A stretch of DNA of 64,000 nucleotides from Ahaetulla prasina (Eukaryota > Chordata > Lepidosauria > Squamata > Colubridae), in assembly GCF_028640845.1 (NCBI RefSeq), contig NC_080546.1:72335051-72399050 (forward strand), read 5' to 3'. A program made the position numbers and the translations under genes. The notes under the pieces were generated by a model. It was not told the origin of the DNA, did not search any database, and saw nothing but the letters and a program-made list of their open reading frames with translations. Below are positions 1-10,090 of this stretch, piece after piece. Every line of letters begins with the position of its first letter. Positions within the stretch are counted from its first letter, which is position 1.

Positions 1-28
1 CTATTTTAGCTCTCAAAGCACTCATTTT

Positions 29-124
<96 letters not shown>

Positions 125-126
125 TT
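29..126. repeat. (TTTA)n microsatellite, tail of an L2 LINE
   Basis: About 98 bp of near-perfect TTTA units. It directly abuts the 3' end of the minus-strand L2 copy, so it is best read as that LINE's expanded 3' tail. Confidence 0.9.
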
Positions 127-656
127 GATTGTATTTATATACCGCCCTATCTCCCTAGGGACTCAGGGCGGTTCACAGGCAGATAAAAAAGTACAAATAA
201 ATACAGAATAAAATAACAATTAAAAAACTTATTCTACACAGCCAAATAATTAAAAAAGCAATATAAATAATAAAACCCATTAAAACCAATATAAATTTAA
301 AATCTAGTCCAGTCCTGCGCAGATGAATAAATATGTTTTAAGCTCGCGGCGGAAGGTTCGGAGATCCGGAAGTTGGCGAAGTCCTGGGGGGAGTTCGTTC
401 CAGAGGGTGGGAGCCCCCACAGAGAAGGCCCTTCCCCTGGGTGTCGCCAAACGACACTGTCTAGCAGACGGCACCCTGAGGAGTCCCTCTCTGTGAGAGC
501 GCACGGGTCGGTGAGAGGTATTCGGTAGCAGCAGGCGGTCCCGTAAATAGCCTGGCCCTATGCCATGGAGCGCTTTAAAGATAGTTACCAAAACCTTGAA
601 GCGCACCCGGAAGGCCACAGGTAGCCAGTGCAGTCTGCGCAGGAGAGCTGTCACAT
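127..656 (-). mobile_element. L2-type LINE, 5'-truncated 3' end
   Basis: On the minus strand an open frame (304 to about 655) encodes the end of a Jockey-superfamily ORF2: LHWLPVAFRVRFK, then FKALHGIGPGYL, then LWNELPPGLRQLPDLRTFR and KTYLF before the stop. This is the C-terminal region after the reverse transcriptase palm. The 3' UTR follows and ends in a hairpin (ACCGCCCT paired with AGGGCGGT, about 141-174) and the TTTA tail. The catalytic domain is missing, so the copy is dead. A close relative lies at 46,291-46,830 and breaks at nearly the same 5' position. L2 is the preferred clade; CR1 is the alternative. Confidence 0.75.
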
Positions 657-659
657 GGG

Positions 660-1183
660 AGCCATATATAATGGTCCGGGTAAATTTTGGCATTCGAATT
701 TTGACAATCTTCCTGTTTCCGGCGTGTGCATGCACAATGGCCAGCGGATCCTCATGCATGCATGCACGCCAGAAACCGGAAGACCAGGTGGCCTGCACAC
801 ATGCGGACCAGGTGGCTGCTCTTCCAGTTTCTGGCATGCACACGCCAGTGGTGGGTTTCAAATTTTTTTACTACCAGTTCTGTGGGCGTGGCTTGGTGGG
901 CGTGGTGTGGCTTGATGGGTGTGGCTTGGTGGGCATGGCAGGGGAAGGATACTGTAAAATCTCCATTCCCACCCTCCAGGGGAAAATTACTGCAAAATCC
1001 CCATTTCCTCCCAATCAGCTGGGACTTGGGAGGCAGAAAATAGAGAATGGAGGGGCCAGTCAGAATTTCCACTATTGGTTCTCCAGAACTGGTCAGAACC
1101 TGCTGAAACCCACCTCTGGCACACGCACATGTGCACATGCTCCCATTTTGGCACTCAGTGCCGAAAAGGTTTGCCAACACTGA
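660..1183. mobile_element. hAT-like fragment, split by another hAT element
   Basis: The stretch rich in GCATGC/GCACAC before 838 and the segment after 1126, ending AAAGGTTTGCCAACACTG, resemble the element at 44,911-45,268. The right end fits a CAGTG...-type hAT terminus. The left end is not clear. The 846-1118 element is inserted inside it. Confidence 0.5.
846..1118. mobile_element. non-autonomous hAT element with perfect 8-bp TSD
   Basis: 273 bp, beginning CAGTGGTGGGTTTCA and ending TGAAACCCACCTCTG, which are inverted. Direct repeats GCACACGC lie at 838-845 and 1119-1126 (8 of 8). An 8-bp duplication with CA(G)...TG ends is the hAT signature. The interior has repeated GGCGTGGCTTGGTGGGC-like motifs and no transposase. 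Confidence 0.9.
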
Positions 1184-1868
1184 TTTAGGCAATCAGCACA
1201 ATTCAAAAGGGTCAAATTGTTTTGATGAGCCATTCATAATGTCCAACTCTCATACCTATAAATTATCCTAGGGAAGACTGTTGCTTTAACTAGCCTGAGT
1301 TTTTTTTTTGTATTTATATCAATATGTTTGTTTTCCCAGATCTTATTCATGTTAACCATTGTGGACTAACGTTATCTTGCATTTGATTTCAGCCATAGAA
1401 CTGTCATCGTGAACAATTTTTGATCCAAGGAAGAGCAATTATCAAACTATTTCAGTTTCCTCCTTATTGATTTTAAACATCTGCAGCTGTTGTCATTATC
1501 CTTGTTTTCCTGGTATTAAGGGTAAATCCTACTTTTTCATTTTCATCCTTGGTTTTCAAGTTCATTTTTTTCCAGGTATTTCTTATTTTCATCCAGTAGT
1601 GTTGTATCATTTGTATACCTCAAATTATTTATGTTTCTTTCTCCAATCTTCTCTCCCAAATTAATTCCAGCTCTAATTTCTGCACGATCACTTCAACACA
1701 GAGATTGAACAAAAATGGTGATATCCCTGTCTAACTCCCTTGCTGATTCTGAAGTAATCTGTGTCACAATAGAGTATTCTCACTGTTGCCTCCTGATCAG
1801 TGTATAGTGATATATAGACCTGCTTATAAACTCTTGGGCAAATAATTGTCTGGTGATACAGTTATCAC

Positions 1869-2296
1869 CAGGGGTGGGCTTCAAAAATTTTAGAAACGGG
1901 TCTCTGCCTGGTTGCTGGGTGGATGTGGCCATGGTGGGCATGACGTAGTTAGTCTCCTACACCACTGGGGAGACATTTTTGTCCTTCCCGGGCTCTGGAA
2001 GCTTTCCTCAAGCCTCTGAGAGGGCAAAAACAACATTCCCAGGCTCCAGAGGCCCTCTCTGGGCCCATTTCCTGGACTTCCTGGACTTCCTGAACTTCCG
2101 ATAAGCCCATTTTTCACCATCCTAAAGCCTCTGCGTGCACTCTGCATTTACCTGCATCCAAAATGGGCCGCATGGGGACTACTGGGAGGAGTGGGCGGAG
2201 CCAGCCAGGAGTGGGATTTGGGGGTTCTCCAAATTGCACAGAATCTTAGCTAGAGGTTCTCCTGAACCCCTGCGAACCCTCAGCAGCCCACCCCTG
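1869..2296. mobile_element. non-autonomous hAT element with perfect 8-bp TSD
   Basis: 428 bp with ends CAGGGGTGGGCTTCA and CAGCCCACCCCTG. Flanking direct repeats GTTATCAC lie at 1861-1868 and 2297-2304 (8 of 8). It belongs to the same broad group as the 846-1118 element. No coding capacity was found; small ORFs inside it are incidental. Confidence 0.9.
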
Positions 2297-2304
2297 GTTA
2301 TCAC

Positions 2305-3400
2305 CAAACAAACTATCTAGTCAACTCTTGCAACTCCCTGATGGACCAAATCTTAAATTGTTGTTTCATCCATTTTTATTTCTCTTTATGTTTCAAAACA
2401 GTAGGAGCTTCATAAATTATATAAAATTGCTTTGAGCATTTGAGATGAAATAAAATTAATGTGTTTAATTCCAAGTTTGATTTACATTTTGAGAGCTACT
2501 CCTATATTAATTCCTTCAGGTTATTTTAGATGAATTTACAGAATATTGAATAAGGGTATACTTAAAGATTTTCATTACACAGGCTGTAATTAGCTTTTGG
2601 GAAACATTTATTTAATTCTCCACACTTTCGGGCTATTTATCCTAGCTTTGACATTTACTTGAAAGAAGATATTTCAGAATTATTTTTTTTTAGACTCTGT
2701 TTCAAGTTATTAGAATCAATGAAATCCAGGACATTACTGGATGCCCTCTTTGTGCAGCACCTTAATGCACACACACAAATACACACAAATGTGTTCTATT
2801 AAAGCATTTCCTATTTGGTCCAGATGTTATTACTACTTCTGAAGTTATGGCAAGTTTTGGAGGAATTAAAACAATTAAGCCAGTAATCTTTTTTTTTTTT
2901 TTTAAAAAACAGAAATTTGGATGAAATTGATTGCATGTGACCTCTGAAAAAATAAGGTCATATACAATCTGGTCTGCTACATCGGTGCAAAGTTATTTTT
3001 AAAAATACAGCATTGTTCTTCTAGGAGCCTAAAATGAGATGCTTTTACAGTATTGGATACATTGCAGAATTTTTCATAAGGCATTGTTGCAGCTGTTTCA
3101 GAATTGGTAGCACTAACTCCTATGTTTGCACATAAAAGTGATTTTCATTTTATAATGAAGTAATTGTAATACTTCATAGATGATTTAATGCTGGGATTTA
3201 TGTTTTGAAGCAGGTCTTTGAAGTTGTCCATTGCCTTAGTGGCTTTTTAGTAGAATGAGCTGTAAAATATTTCAGTCTGACGTTTCTGAATTGTTCAGGA
3301 GATGTCCTTTATTGGGCAAACCTACTAGTTTCTGACCCACTATAGTAGAAGAAAAGCAATATGGAAAGCAACAGAATGAGAAAAGCAGCACAGAAATAAT
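2305..3400. other. AT-rich stretch with no gene seen
   Basis: No ORF with recognisable homology and no repeat family identified. It has short CA-rich and poly(T) runs (about 2,769-2,790 and 2,889-2,903) only. Confidence 0.5.
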
Positions 3401-3470
3401 TTTATTTATTATTTATTTATTATTTAGACTTTTATACCGCCCTTCTCCCGAAGGATTAAACAAGTAATTA
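3401..3470 (-). mobile_element. L2 LINE 3'-end fragment
   Basis: A TTTA/TTAT-rich tail is followed by TATACCGCCCTTCTCCCGAA, which is the left half of the L2 terminal hairpin. The right half is missing, so only the last few dozen bases of the element remain. Confidence 0.65.
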
Positions 3471-3554
3471 AATAAACATGTACAGAATTATGCTGCAAGC
3501 TTGGAACTCTATCTGTTGCATATCTGCTTAATATGAAGGCCTCTTGATCTTAAT

Positions 3555-3775
3555 GATAGAATAGAATAGAATAGGATAGAATAGAATAGAATAGAATAGA
3601 ATAGATTTTTTTATTGGCCAAGTGTGATTGGACACACAAGGAATTTGTCTTGGTGCGTGTGCTCTCAGTGTACATAAAAGAAAAGATACATTCATTAAGA
3701 ATTCTAAGGTATAACACTTAATGATAGTTATAGGGTACAAATAAACAATCAGGAAACAATTGCTGCTGAATTGTA
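3555..3775 (-). mobile_element. CR1/L3-type LINE 3' end with (AGAAT)n tail
   Basis: An AATAG-type pentanucleotide tract (about 3,556-3,604) is followed by the reverse complement of the 3' UTR seen on the plus strand at 41,400-41,530 and 48,170-48,297, including CCAAGTGTGATTGGACAC and TACATAAAAGAAAAGATACAT. This tail type is characteristic of snake CR1/L3 LINEs. Only the 3' UTR is present. Confidence 0.8.
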
Positions 3776-4760
3776 AAAGTCAGAATTGTATCTGTTTAAA
3801 GGGAGTATTTTGTCCATCGTATTAGCAAGTGAACGTATGTTGGTTAGGAAAAATTATTTCTCCTATTTCTTAGCTTGATTAAAATCCCCGCCCTTTTACC
3901 TATCTTTCTCCTCTTCCTCCGTTTGTTTTTTTTTTGGTAATCCATGGCTCCAGGGAAATTGCTTCTTCTTGTGTTAGAATCTCCTCCGCATTTGCAAAAA
4001 TGTGGGGGGTGAGATCACAGAAAGCTGCTCTTTAAAGAAACGTTGTTTAATTTTTAGCAGATGGTCTTGTAAGAAATCCATAGTGAGTCGCAGACAATAA
4101 TTAAAAATTAATAAACCATTAGAGAGCATTTCACCGAGGCAGCCTTCGGCGGCGTCATCTTAAAAATTGGAATTTTCAAGTGGACATATCTCAATGTAAA
4201 ATTATTAAGTCCTGCATGGATTTCAAAAATACACACTTAAATCTTGATGCAACTATGTGAATGACATGTTTGTCATCATCAAAAGAAATGTACTGACTTT
4301 TATACCATACTGAACTCCATTTTTCCAGAAGTACATTTAACAATGTAGGAAGAAATAGCTAGATGTGCTTGTCAAGAGACAAGAAGATGAAAGCCTAGAA
4401 ATCACAGTTTACTGCAATGCCACCAGCAAGAAAATTACAGTTAACAACTTACCAGTAATAGCCAGCCAACACCCCAATCAACTACTAAAAACCACACACA
4501 ACCAGGCACCATTTAAATACCACACACAAAATAGCTCAAATCACATACTCCACTAGAAAGAAACTCCTTGAGGATAGGCTCCAGCATGAATCTGAAAGCT
4601 TAGAAGACTAAACCTCCAGTCCCGATGACTGACCCAGATTGGATCCTGCAGCATTATCCTGGGATGTCCCTGATGGGGACATTATTCCCCTTCATTCATA
4701 AAGCTATTAAATGTCAAAATGTAAAATTTGCACAAGAATTATCACATAGTTCTACAATTT
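3776..4760. other. no gene or repeat family recognised
   Basis: Mixed-composition DNA. Short ORFs such as 4,365-4,556 have no recognisable motif. A fragment of an old repeat cannot be excluded. Confidence 0.4.
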
Positions 4761-4769
4761 GGTCTAAGG

Positions 4770-5280
4770 CAAACCTTTTTATACCTACCGCCCACTTTTG
4801 TATCTCTATTAGTAGTAAAATTTTCTAACCGCCCACCGGTTCCACAGTAATGCGCCGTGTATCGTTGTCTGTGCATGCTTCTCACGCATTGTGGATTGGG
4901 GTTGGAGGAGGGGTTGCCGGCTACCAGTTCTTCTTGTCTGTTACAGCTGGGTGGTGTGGAGGGAGATGCGCAAGCTATTCTGGGACAAGGCTTTTTTGTT
5001 TGCGGTTGCACTATAGCACCACTTAGTTTCACTTAAGTAAAGTAAACTAAACTTATGCGCGGGTGATACAAATAGTATATTTTCAGAAATTTAAATTGTC
5101 ACAAAGAATTTTATGAAAACTTAATGAAAATGTTTTTAAATAATGGTATGAAAATTTTTTAAAAAGTCAATTAAATTAAAAAAAAGGAAAGTGCTTCAGT
5201 ATCGGACAAAACCCCTACCGCCCACCATGAAAGCTGGAACACCCACTAGTGGGCGGTAGGGACCTGGTTGACTACCCCTG
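4770..5280. mobile_element. non-autonomous hAT element (CCTACCGCCCAC type), perfect 8-bp TSD
   Basis: 511 bp flanked by GTCTAAGG at 4,762-4,769 and 5,281-5,288 (8 of 8). Near each end is an inverted CCTACCGCCCAC / GTGGGCGGTAGG motif, and the right end closes with GACTACCCCTG. The left terminus is shorter than the right, as if about 9 bases were lost. The interior is AT-rich with no transposase. It is a different family from the other hAT elements here. Confidence 0.88.
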
Positions 5281-5967
5281 GTCTAAGGAGAAGAAATTCT
5301 TGCTTCTCACTTAATGCTATTGACAAGCAAAGCAATTATTATTTCTATCTCTTTTGAGCAGACAATTACTGCATCTAAGCATAATCTAGTTCTTCGGCCA
5401 TAATCAAGAAATGGAAATATATGATTCAGTTTCCACATGCATTTGTAAAAATAGTGAGCCTCTGATGGATATCTTAGTGAGCTTTTAATACACTTTCATT
5501 TACATTGTCTGAAAGATAATTGTTTTGCTTTCTTGAGCATTTTAGAGTTACCACTGTAAAAATGGTTTTCACAGCATGCCCATATAGGTTTTAATGATTA
5601 CACAGAGAATAAAAAAAACAAGCAACACACCATGTACAATGACAAATTTAATAGTATTTCTTTTTATTCTAGCTACATTTTAAAACCATTTAGGAATTAA
5701 GATTTCTCAAGGAAAATGAAGGAATGCTTTAACGGATAATCATTAATTTTTTTTTTTGTTGTTGCTTTATTTTGGAGTTTAAGTGTTTTGACTTAAAATT
5801 AATTAGTTAGATTAAAAGACTGAAATAGTTTTATGAGTATTTAATAGCTATAGATAAAATAGAATTATATTTACTGTTAAATATTTACTCTAATAATAAC
5901 AATAACAACACTTGGCTGTATCTAAGAAACCTCATACATAAAGTGAGACTACTGATTTTGGCTATAT
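5281..5967. other. AT-rich stretch with no gene seen
   Basis: No homology-bearing ORF and no recognised repeat, apart from short homopolymer runs. Confidence 0.45.
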
Positions 5968-6065
5968 AGCAATAGCACTTAGCACTTAGACTTATGTACT
6001 GCTTCATAGTGCTTTACAGCCCTCTCTAAGCAATTTACAGTCAGCATTTGCCTCCAACAATCTGA
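5968..6065 (-). mobile_element. tRNA-derived SINE, 3' part only
   Basis: AGCAATAGCACTTAG, TGCTTTACAGCCCTCTCTAA and CCAACAATCTG follow the order seen at 33,123-33,215 and 45,970-46,185. This is the tail half of a squamate tRNA-type SINE in reverse orientation. The tRNA-like head is absent. Confidence 0.65.
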
Positions 6066-7649
6066 AAATAAATATGATATTTTAGGACAGTCTAGGTTTT
6101 CATTTGGTTAGAACAGGAATTAACCATGTGCCTTATAAATAGAGTCTGTTAAATTCATTCTGCACAATCTCCTGATACAATTTGGGAAAATATCTATCTG
6201 GAATATTGAGGAATTAGTCACAGTCAGCAATGTTAGACAACGGTATATGTATTTCTTACATCAGTAATATGTATAGTGAGGAAGTAGAGATTTATCCAGT
6301 GGTTTTCCATCAGACTTATATATCCAGCCAATGATCTATAAAATAGATTATAAAATTGAATTCTTACAGTATGCCATGTTGTGTTTGAGGCATGAAATCT
6401 CCTCTGATTCTTTCATGTTGTATGTGCACAATAATATTACTATTAGTTCACAATAATATTTAGAATTATATAAGAGTTTATTAAGAGTTATTTTGTTTTT
6501 TCTTAATACCCAATGTCGCTTATCAGAGACAGCTACCTAATTTTACATGTAGTATATCCAGTTCTCATTATTGTCTGTTAATTACAGTGGTGGATTATCT
6601 GTATTCCCAAAGTTCCAGAAGTATGAATTATACCTGGGGGGATATTGAACATATGAAAACTAGGTTCCCGGTCAGGAGATGCAATCCTTGTGTATATTTC
6701 TTCCAAAATGGAGACATAAACATATTTTTTAAAGTACAGTAGATACGATGAATATAGCATTCCAGCATTTATCTAACAGAGCTATGAAAAAGCAGTTTTC
6801 ATGCTGACCATGATAGAGTTTATGGAACAAGTTGAAATTTATTTAAAAAAACAAATTTTGCACATAGAGTATTGAATATATTGGTTCTTTCTGTTGCTTC
6901 TACCAAAGTATTAAAATAAGGCATCTACCATTGCACTTCTCAATTTAAGAGTAAAACCTTATTAGAAGCAACAACCTTCTGTGTCTGTCCTTTTGATTAG
7001 AACTTGGCAAGCTAATGAGATAACAATTAGCATGTCTACTAATCAGTGTATAACATAGTTTGTAATGTCACCTGCCACTTATGAATAGCAGTCCAGACAT
7101 AATAAACTAAATATTCTCCTGTGGAATAATTGAAATTATTTTCTACCATTACTTTAAGTACAATTAACTACTATCCAAGTGCAAATCCTGCAGTTTTACT
7201 TGCTTTCAGAGATAATTCCAGTATAAATTCAGTCTGAACATATTGTCCTAAATGCACTACAGTAAATTGCACTCTGTTGTTAGTTGGACCCATTTATCAG
7301 CAGCTTAATATAACACTTAACACTCTTCCCCTCCAAAAAGTATCATTTATTAATTAGCAACTATCCTGAGGCAATTGCTTGAAGTAATCATGTTTTAAAT
7401 TGGCTACCGCACTGCATGATAAAATGAAATTTTAATTGATGCAAATAAAAAAAAACACTTTTGTATAGGTAAAAACTATCGTGCAATTCCTTTTAGTAGG
7501 ATAAAACAAAACTAGACTAGAAACAAAAGGAAAACTAGAACTCAGCCAAAAAAAAAAAAGCAATGTAAGTTTGTATTCCTTTTTAAAAGAAAATAACATT
7601 TACTTTTATGCTTACTTATTAAAAGGGGGGCCTTTAGAAGGAACAGGAG
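6066..7649. other. AT-rich stretch with no gene seen
   Basis: No recognisable coding or repeat signature. Short ORFs such as 6,578-6,760 look like chance. Confidence 0.45.
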
Positions 7650-7776
<127 letters not shown>

Positions 7777-8137
7777 TCTTTTTCAAACATCTGATTCCAG
7801 ATGTATCCTTGTCTAGAATTGTGCAACAGTATTCATTTGATCTGGAGGAAAAATGAATCTGCTTTAAGATTCATTAAGTTAGTGATTAATGGATGGTTTT
7901 AATTTCCTTGTGCCTCAAAGAATTTTGTGGGGGTGTTCAAATTCATAGCATTGCACAGCCATAACAGCTCTGACAGTGTGGTACATTTTGATGTACACCT
8001 GAACTTGTGAACAATAATGAGCAGCCCCTCTTCTCTTCAAATCATTCTGCTGAGTCAGCAATGAGCTGGTCTTCATGACTCGACAACAATTATCTGATAT
8101 GCATTGCATTGTTCCATGTATCATGAAAGCTTTAGTG

Positions 8138-8207
8138 CAGGGGTGCCCAACCATGCGGGGATTTCCAGAAATTGACGTCTTAAAGATACCAAGGTTGAAC
8201 ACGTCTG
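8138..8207. mobile_element. very short hAT-like element (70 bp)
   Basis: Starts CAGGGGTGCCCAACC and ends GGTTGAACACGTCTG, an imperfect inverted pair. It is flanked by CTTTAGTG (8,130-8,137) and CTTTAAGG (8,208-8,215), 6 of 8 matching. There is no internal coding sequence. Confidence 0.6.
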
Positions 8208-8602
8208 CTTTAAGGTATACACATTGCCATGCTTTTCTGTGCACCAGCTGCATTGAACTCCTGGGAGTTACTTCTTCAGTGCATCTCTAAGTCAGTTTCG
8301 AGAGATAAGGGTTGCACAGTGATGTTCGGATGTTTAATAATATGTAGTCCCATAGGATTTTGAAGGCATTGTTGAAGGATCATCATCTTTTGAATTTATT
8401 TTTAGTCAAATGCACTGGCACATTTTTAATATTGAGGCATGTATATCAATGAAGTTCTTATCCAGTGTTAAGCAACATGTAGCCTTATACAAGACAGTGG
8501 AGTACCACTTCTGCCGTTATCCACCATTGCTCATACCAGGGATGAAAACCAGCAGGTTCTGACAGGTTCTGAAGAAAGGTAGCAGAATTTTTGGAGTAGT
8601 TT

Positions 8603-9127
8603 TGTTGTGTCTGTGCCCCCCGAGCCGGGCCTGCTGCCAGAAAGTGACTTGGAAAGTGAGGGGGAAAGGCCGTCAGGACTTACCTCAGGAGCACCAGCTT
8701 CCCTGGTTCAGCTACAGGAGCCAGAGGCAGGCCAAGTGGACAAGATAACGAGGCCTCCATCCTCTGACTCTTTCCCCCCCCAGGCCACGCCTTCAGACCC
8801 AGCTGATGGCAATCAGGCTTGGTTGAACCCTAGGTTTTATAGGCAGGAGAGGAGGGAACAACAGAAGCAGGGGTGGGGCAGGCCTAGGAAGTGCTGAGTC
8901 ATGGAACCACACCCCATGACTATAAAGGCAGCGAGCACTGCTGTGTCTCTTCGCAGCAGGCAAATCAACTGATTAACTAAGAGCTGAAGTTTGTTCCTGA
9001 GTGACTCACCAGCGTTGAGGGAGATAACAGAGTACTTGGCAGACGTTCGCTATTCTGCTGCCAGAGCTGATAGTGCTGGCTAATTAAGTCATTACTCAGA
9101 CGAAGGCGAAGGGTGGGGGGCAGAACA
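8603..9127 (+). mobile_element. solo LTR of a Gypsy-like retroelement
   Basis: 525 bp from TGTTGTGTCTGTG to CAGAACA (TG...CA), flanked by AGTTT (8,598-8,602) and AGTTC (9,128-9,132), 4 of 5. It splits the surrounding hAT element, which shows it is an insertion. A second copy in the opposite orientation lies at 60,490-60,974. Both contain a TATA-like box and a long open frame reading DLESEGERPSGLTSG... here. No internal retroelement region lies beside it, so it is a recombinant solo LTR. The Gypsy assignment is inferred from the 5-bp duplication. Confidence 0.78.
8921..8928 (+). promoter_or_regulatory. TATA box of the solo LTR
   Basis: TATAAAGG lies about 320 bp into the LTR. The other LTR copy has TATATAAGG at the equivalent place (60,691-60,699, minus), so it is a conserved feature of the family and probably the U3 promoter. 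Present activity is unknown. Confidence 0.5.
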
Positions 9128-9296
9128 AGTTCAGAGAACTGGCAAATATCACCTCTGGCTGGTCCTAAAGTGGGGAGGGAATGGAGATTTTGCAGTATCC
9201 TTCCCCTGCCATGCCCATCAAACCACACCACCCCCACCAAGCCACCCCCCACAGAACTGTTAGTAAAAAAAAATGAATTTCACCACTGGCTCATGC

Positions 9297-9899
9297 TGTA
9301 ACAACTGAAGAGCATGTTTATCCTTGCTTTCATTTACAACTATTCTGTTGCTAATGGATAGAATACGTGCACTTCTGCAAGCAGCTGACATCCATTTTAA
9401 AAATAGAACTATTTCACAAGAGAACATTATCCTGCCTTTTAAAAAAGAAAAAAAGCTCATATTTAGCTTGCAAATACAGCCATCAATTTGAAATGTTTTA
9501 ACCATTAGCAGTTTAATAGCGTTATTACTAGGTTCTTTTATTTAGCCAGTTCTGCTCAAAATGGCTTTTTTTTTGTGTGATGGAATCTGCAGCGTGAGGA
9601 TTGGGAGGGAATATAGGCAATGGCACCTCAGTTTCCCTGGGAGGAGGCAGCACATTCTAGAAAGGGTCTAAAACAAGAGAGTGAATTGAATAGTTGGGGG
9701 AGGAAAAACCTCAGATTAGTTTCAAACTAGACTCTCCCATGTTCATTTTTCATTCTTTTCTCTCCTGTCTGTTTTCTACCTAGAACAAGGGAAGGGAAAC
9801 CTAAACAATTTAATAGTCCACCATTACCAGACCCATGTTTAAGCAAAAATGCTGGTTTTTACTAGACAAGAAAAGTTAGAATTAAAAAAATGTCTATGG
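9297..9899. other. no gene or repeat family recognised
   Basis: Nothing supportable; short ORFs only. Confidence 0.4.
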
Positions 9900-10090
9900 A
9901 GATTTTCAATCATCCAGGTCATGGTTGTCCCAAAGATACTTTTTCCAAAAGGCAACTCGACTTTTTTGTGGGTTTTCTCTGAAAATATTTTGCTTCTCAT
10001 CCAAGAAGTTTCTTCAGAGATACATTTTCATAGGAAGAAAAGAAAAAAAGTAAGTTCACTGTCTTTTGGAAAAAGCACCTTTGGGATTAG
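9900..10090 (-). mobile_element. Penelope-like element relic with inverted ends
   Basis: On the minus strand CTGAAGA (10,017-10,011) is followed by a stem (ACTTCT paired with AGAAGC), then AAAAT where GAAAC would be expected. This is the CTGAAGA-stem-GAAACGTC block typical of Penelope-like terminal repeats. Inverted copies of about 27 bp, TCCCAAAGATACTTTTTCC near 9,926 and GGAAAAAGCACCTTTGGGA near 10,069, bracket it. Inverted terminal arrangement is usual for these elements. No protein-coding part remains. Confidence 0.55.

Larger units (their letters stand above)
8537..9288. mobile_element. hAT element split by a solo LTR
   Basis: Left end CAGGGATGAAAACCAGCAG, right end AATTTCACCACTG. The flanks are GCTCATAC (8,529-8,536) and GCTCATGC (9,289-9,296), 7 of 8. 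The parts outside 8,598-9,132 match the 846-1118 element in reverse orientation, including GGAGATTTTGCAGTATCC and the CCATGCCCA-type repeats. Without the LTR the element is about 220 bp. Confidence 0.82.
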
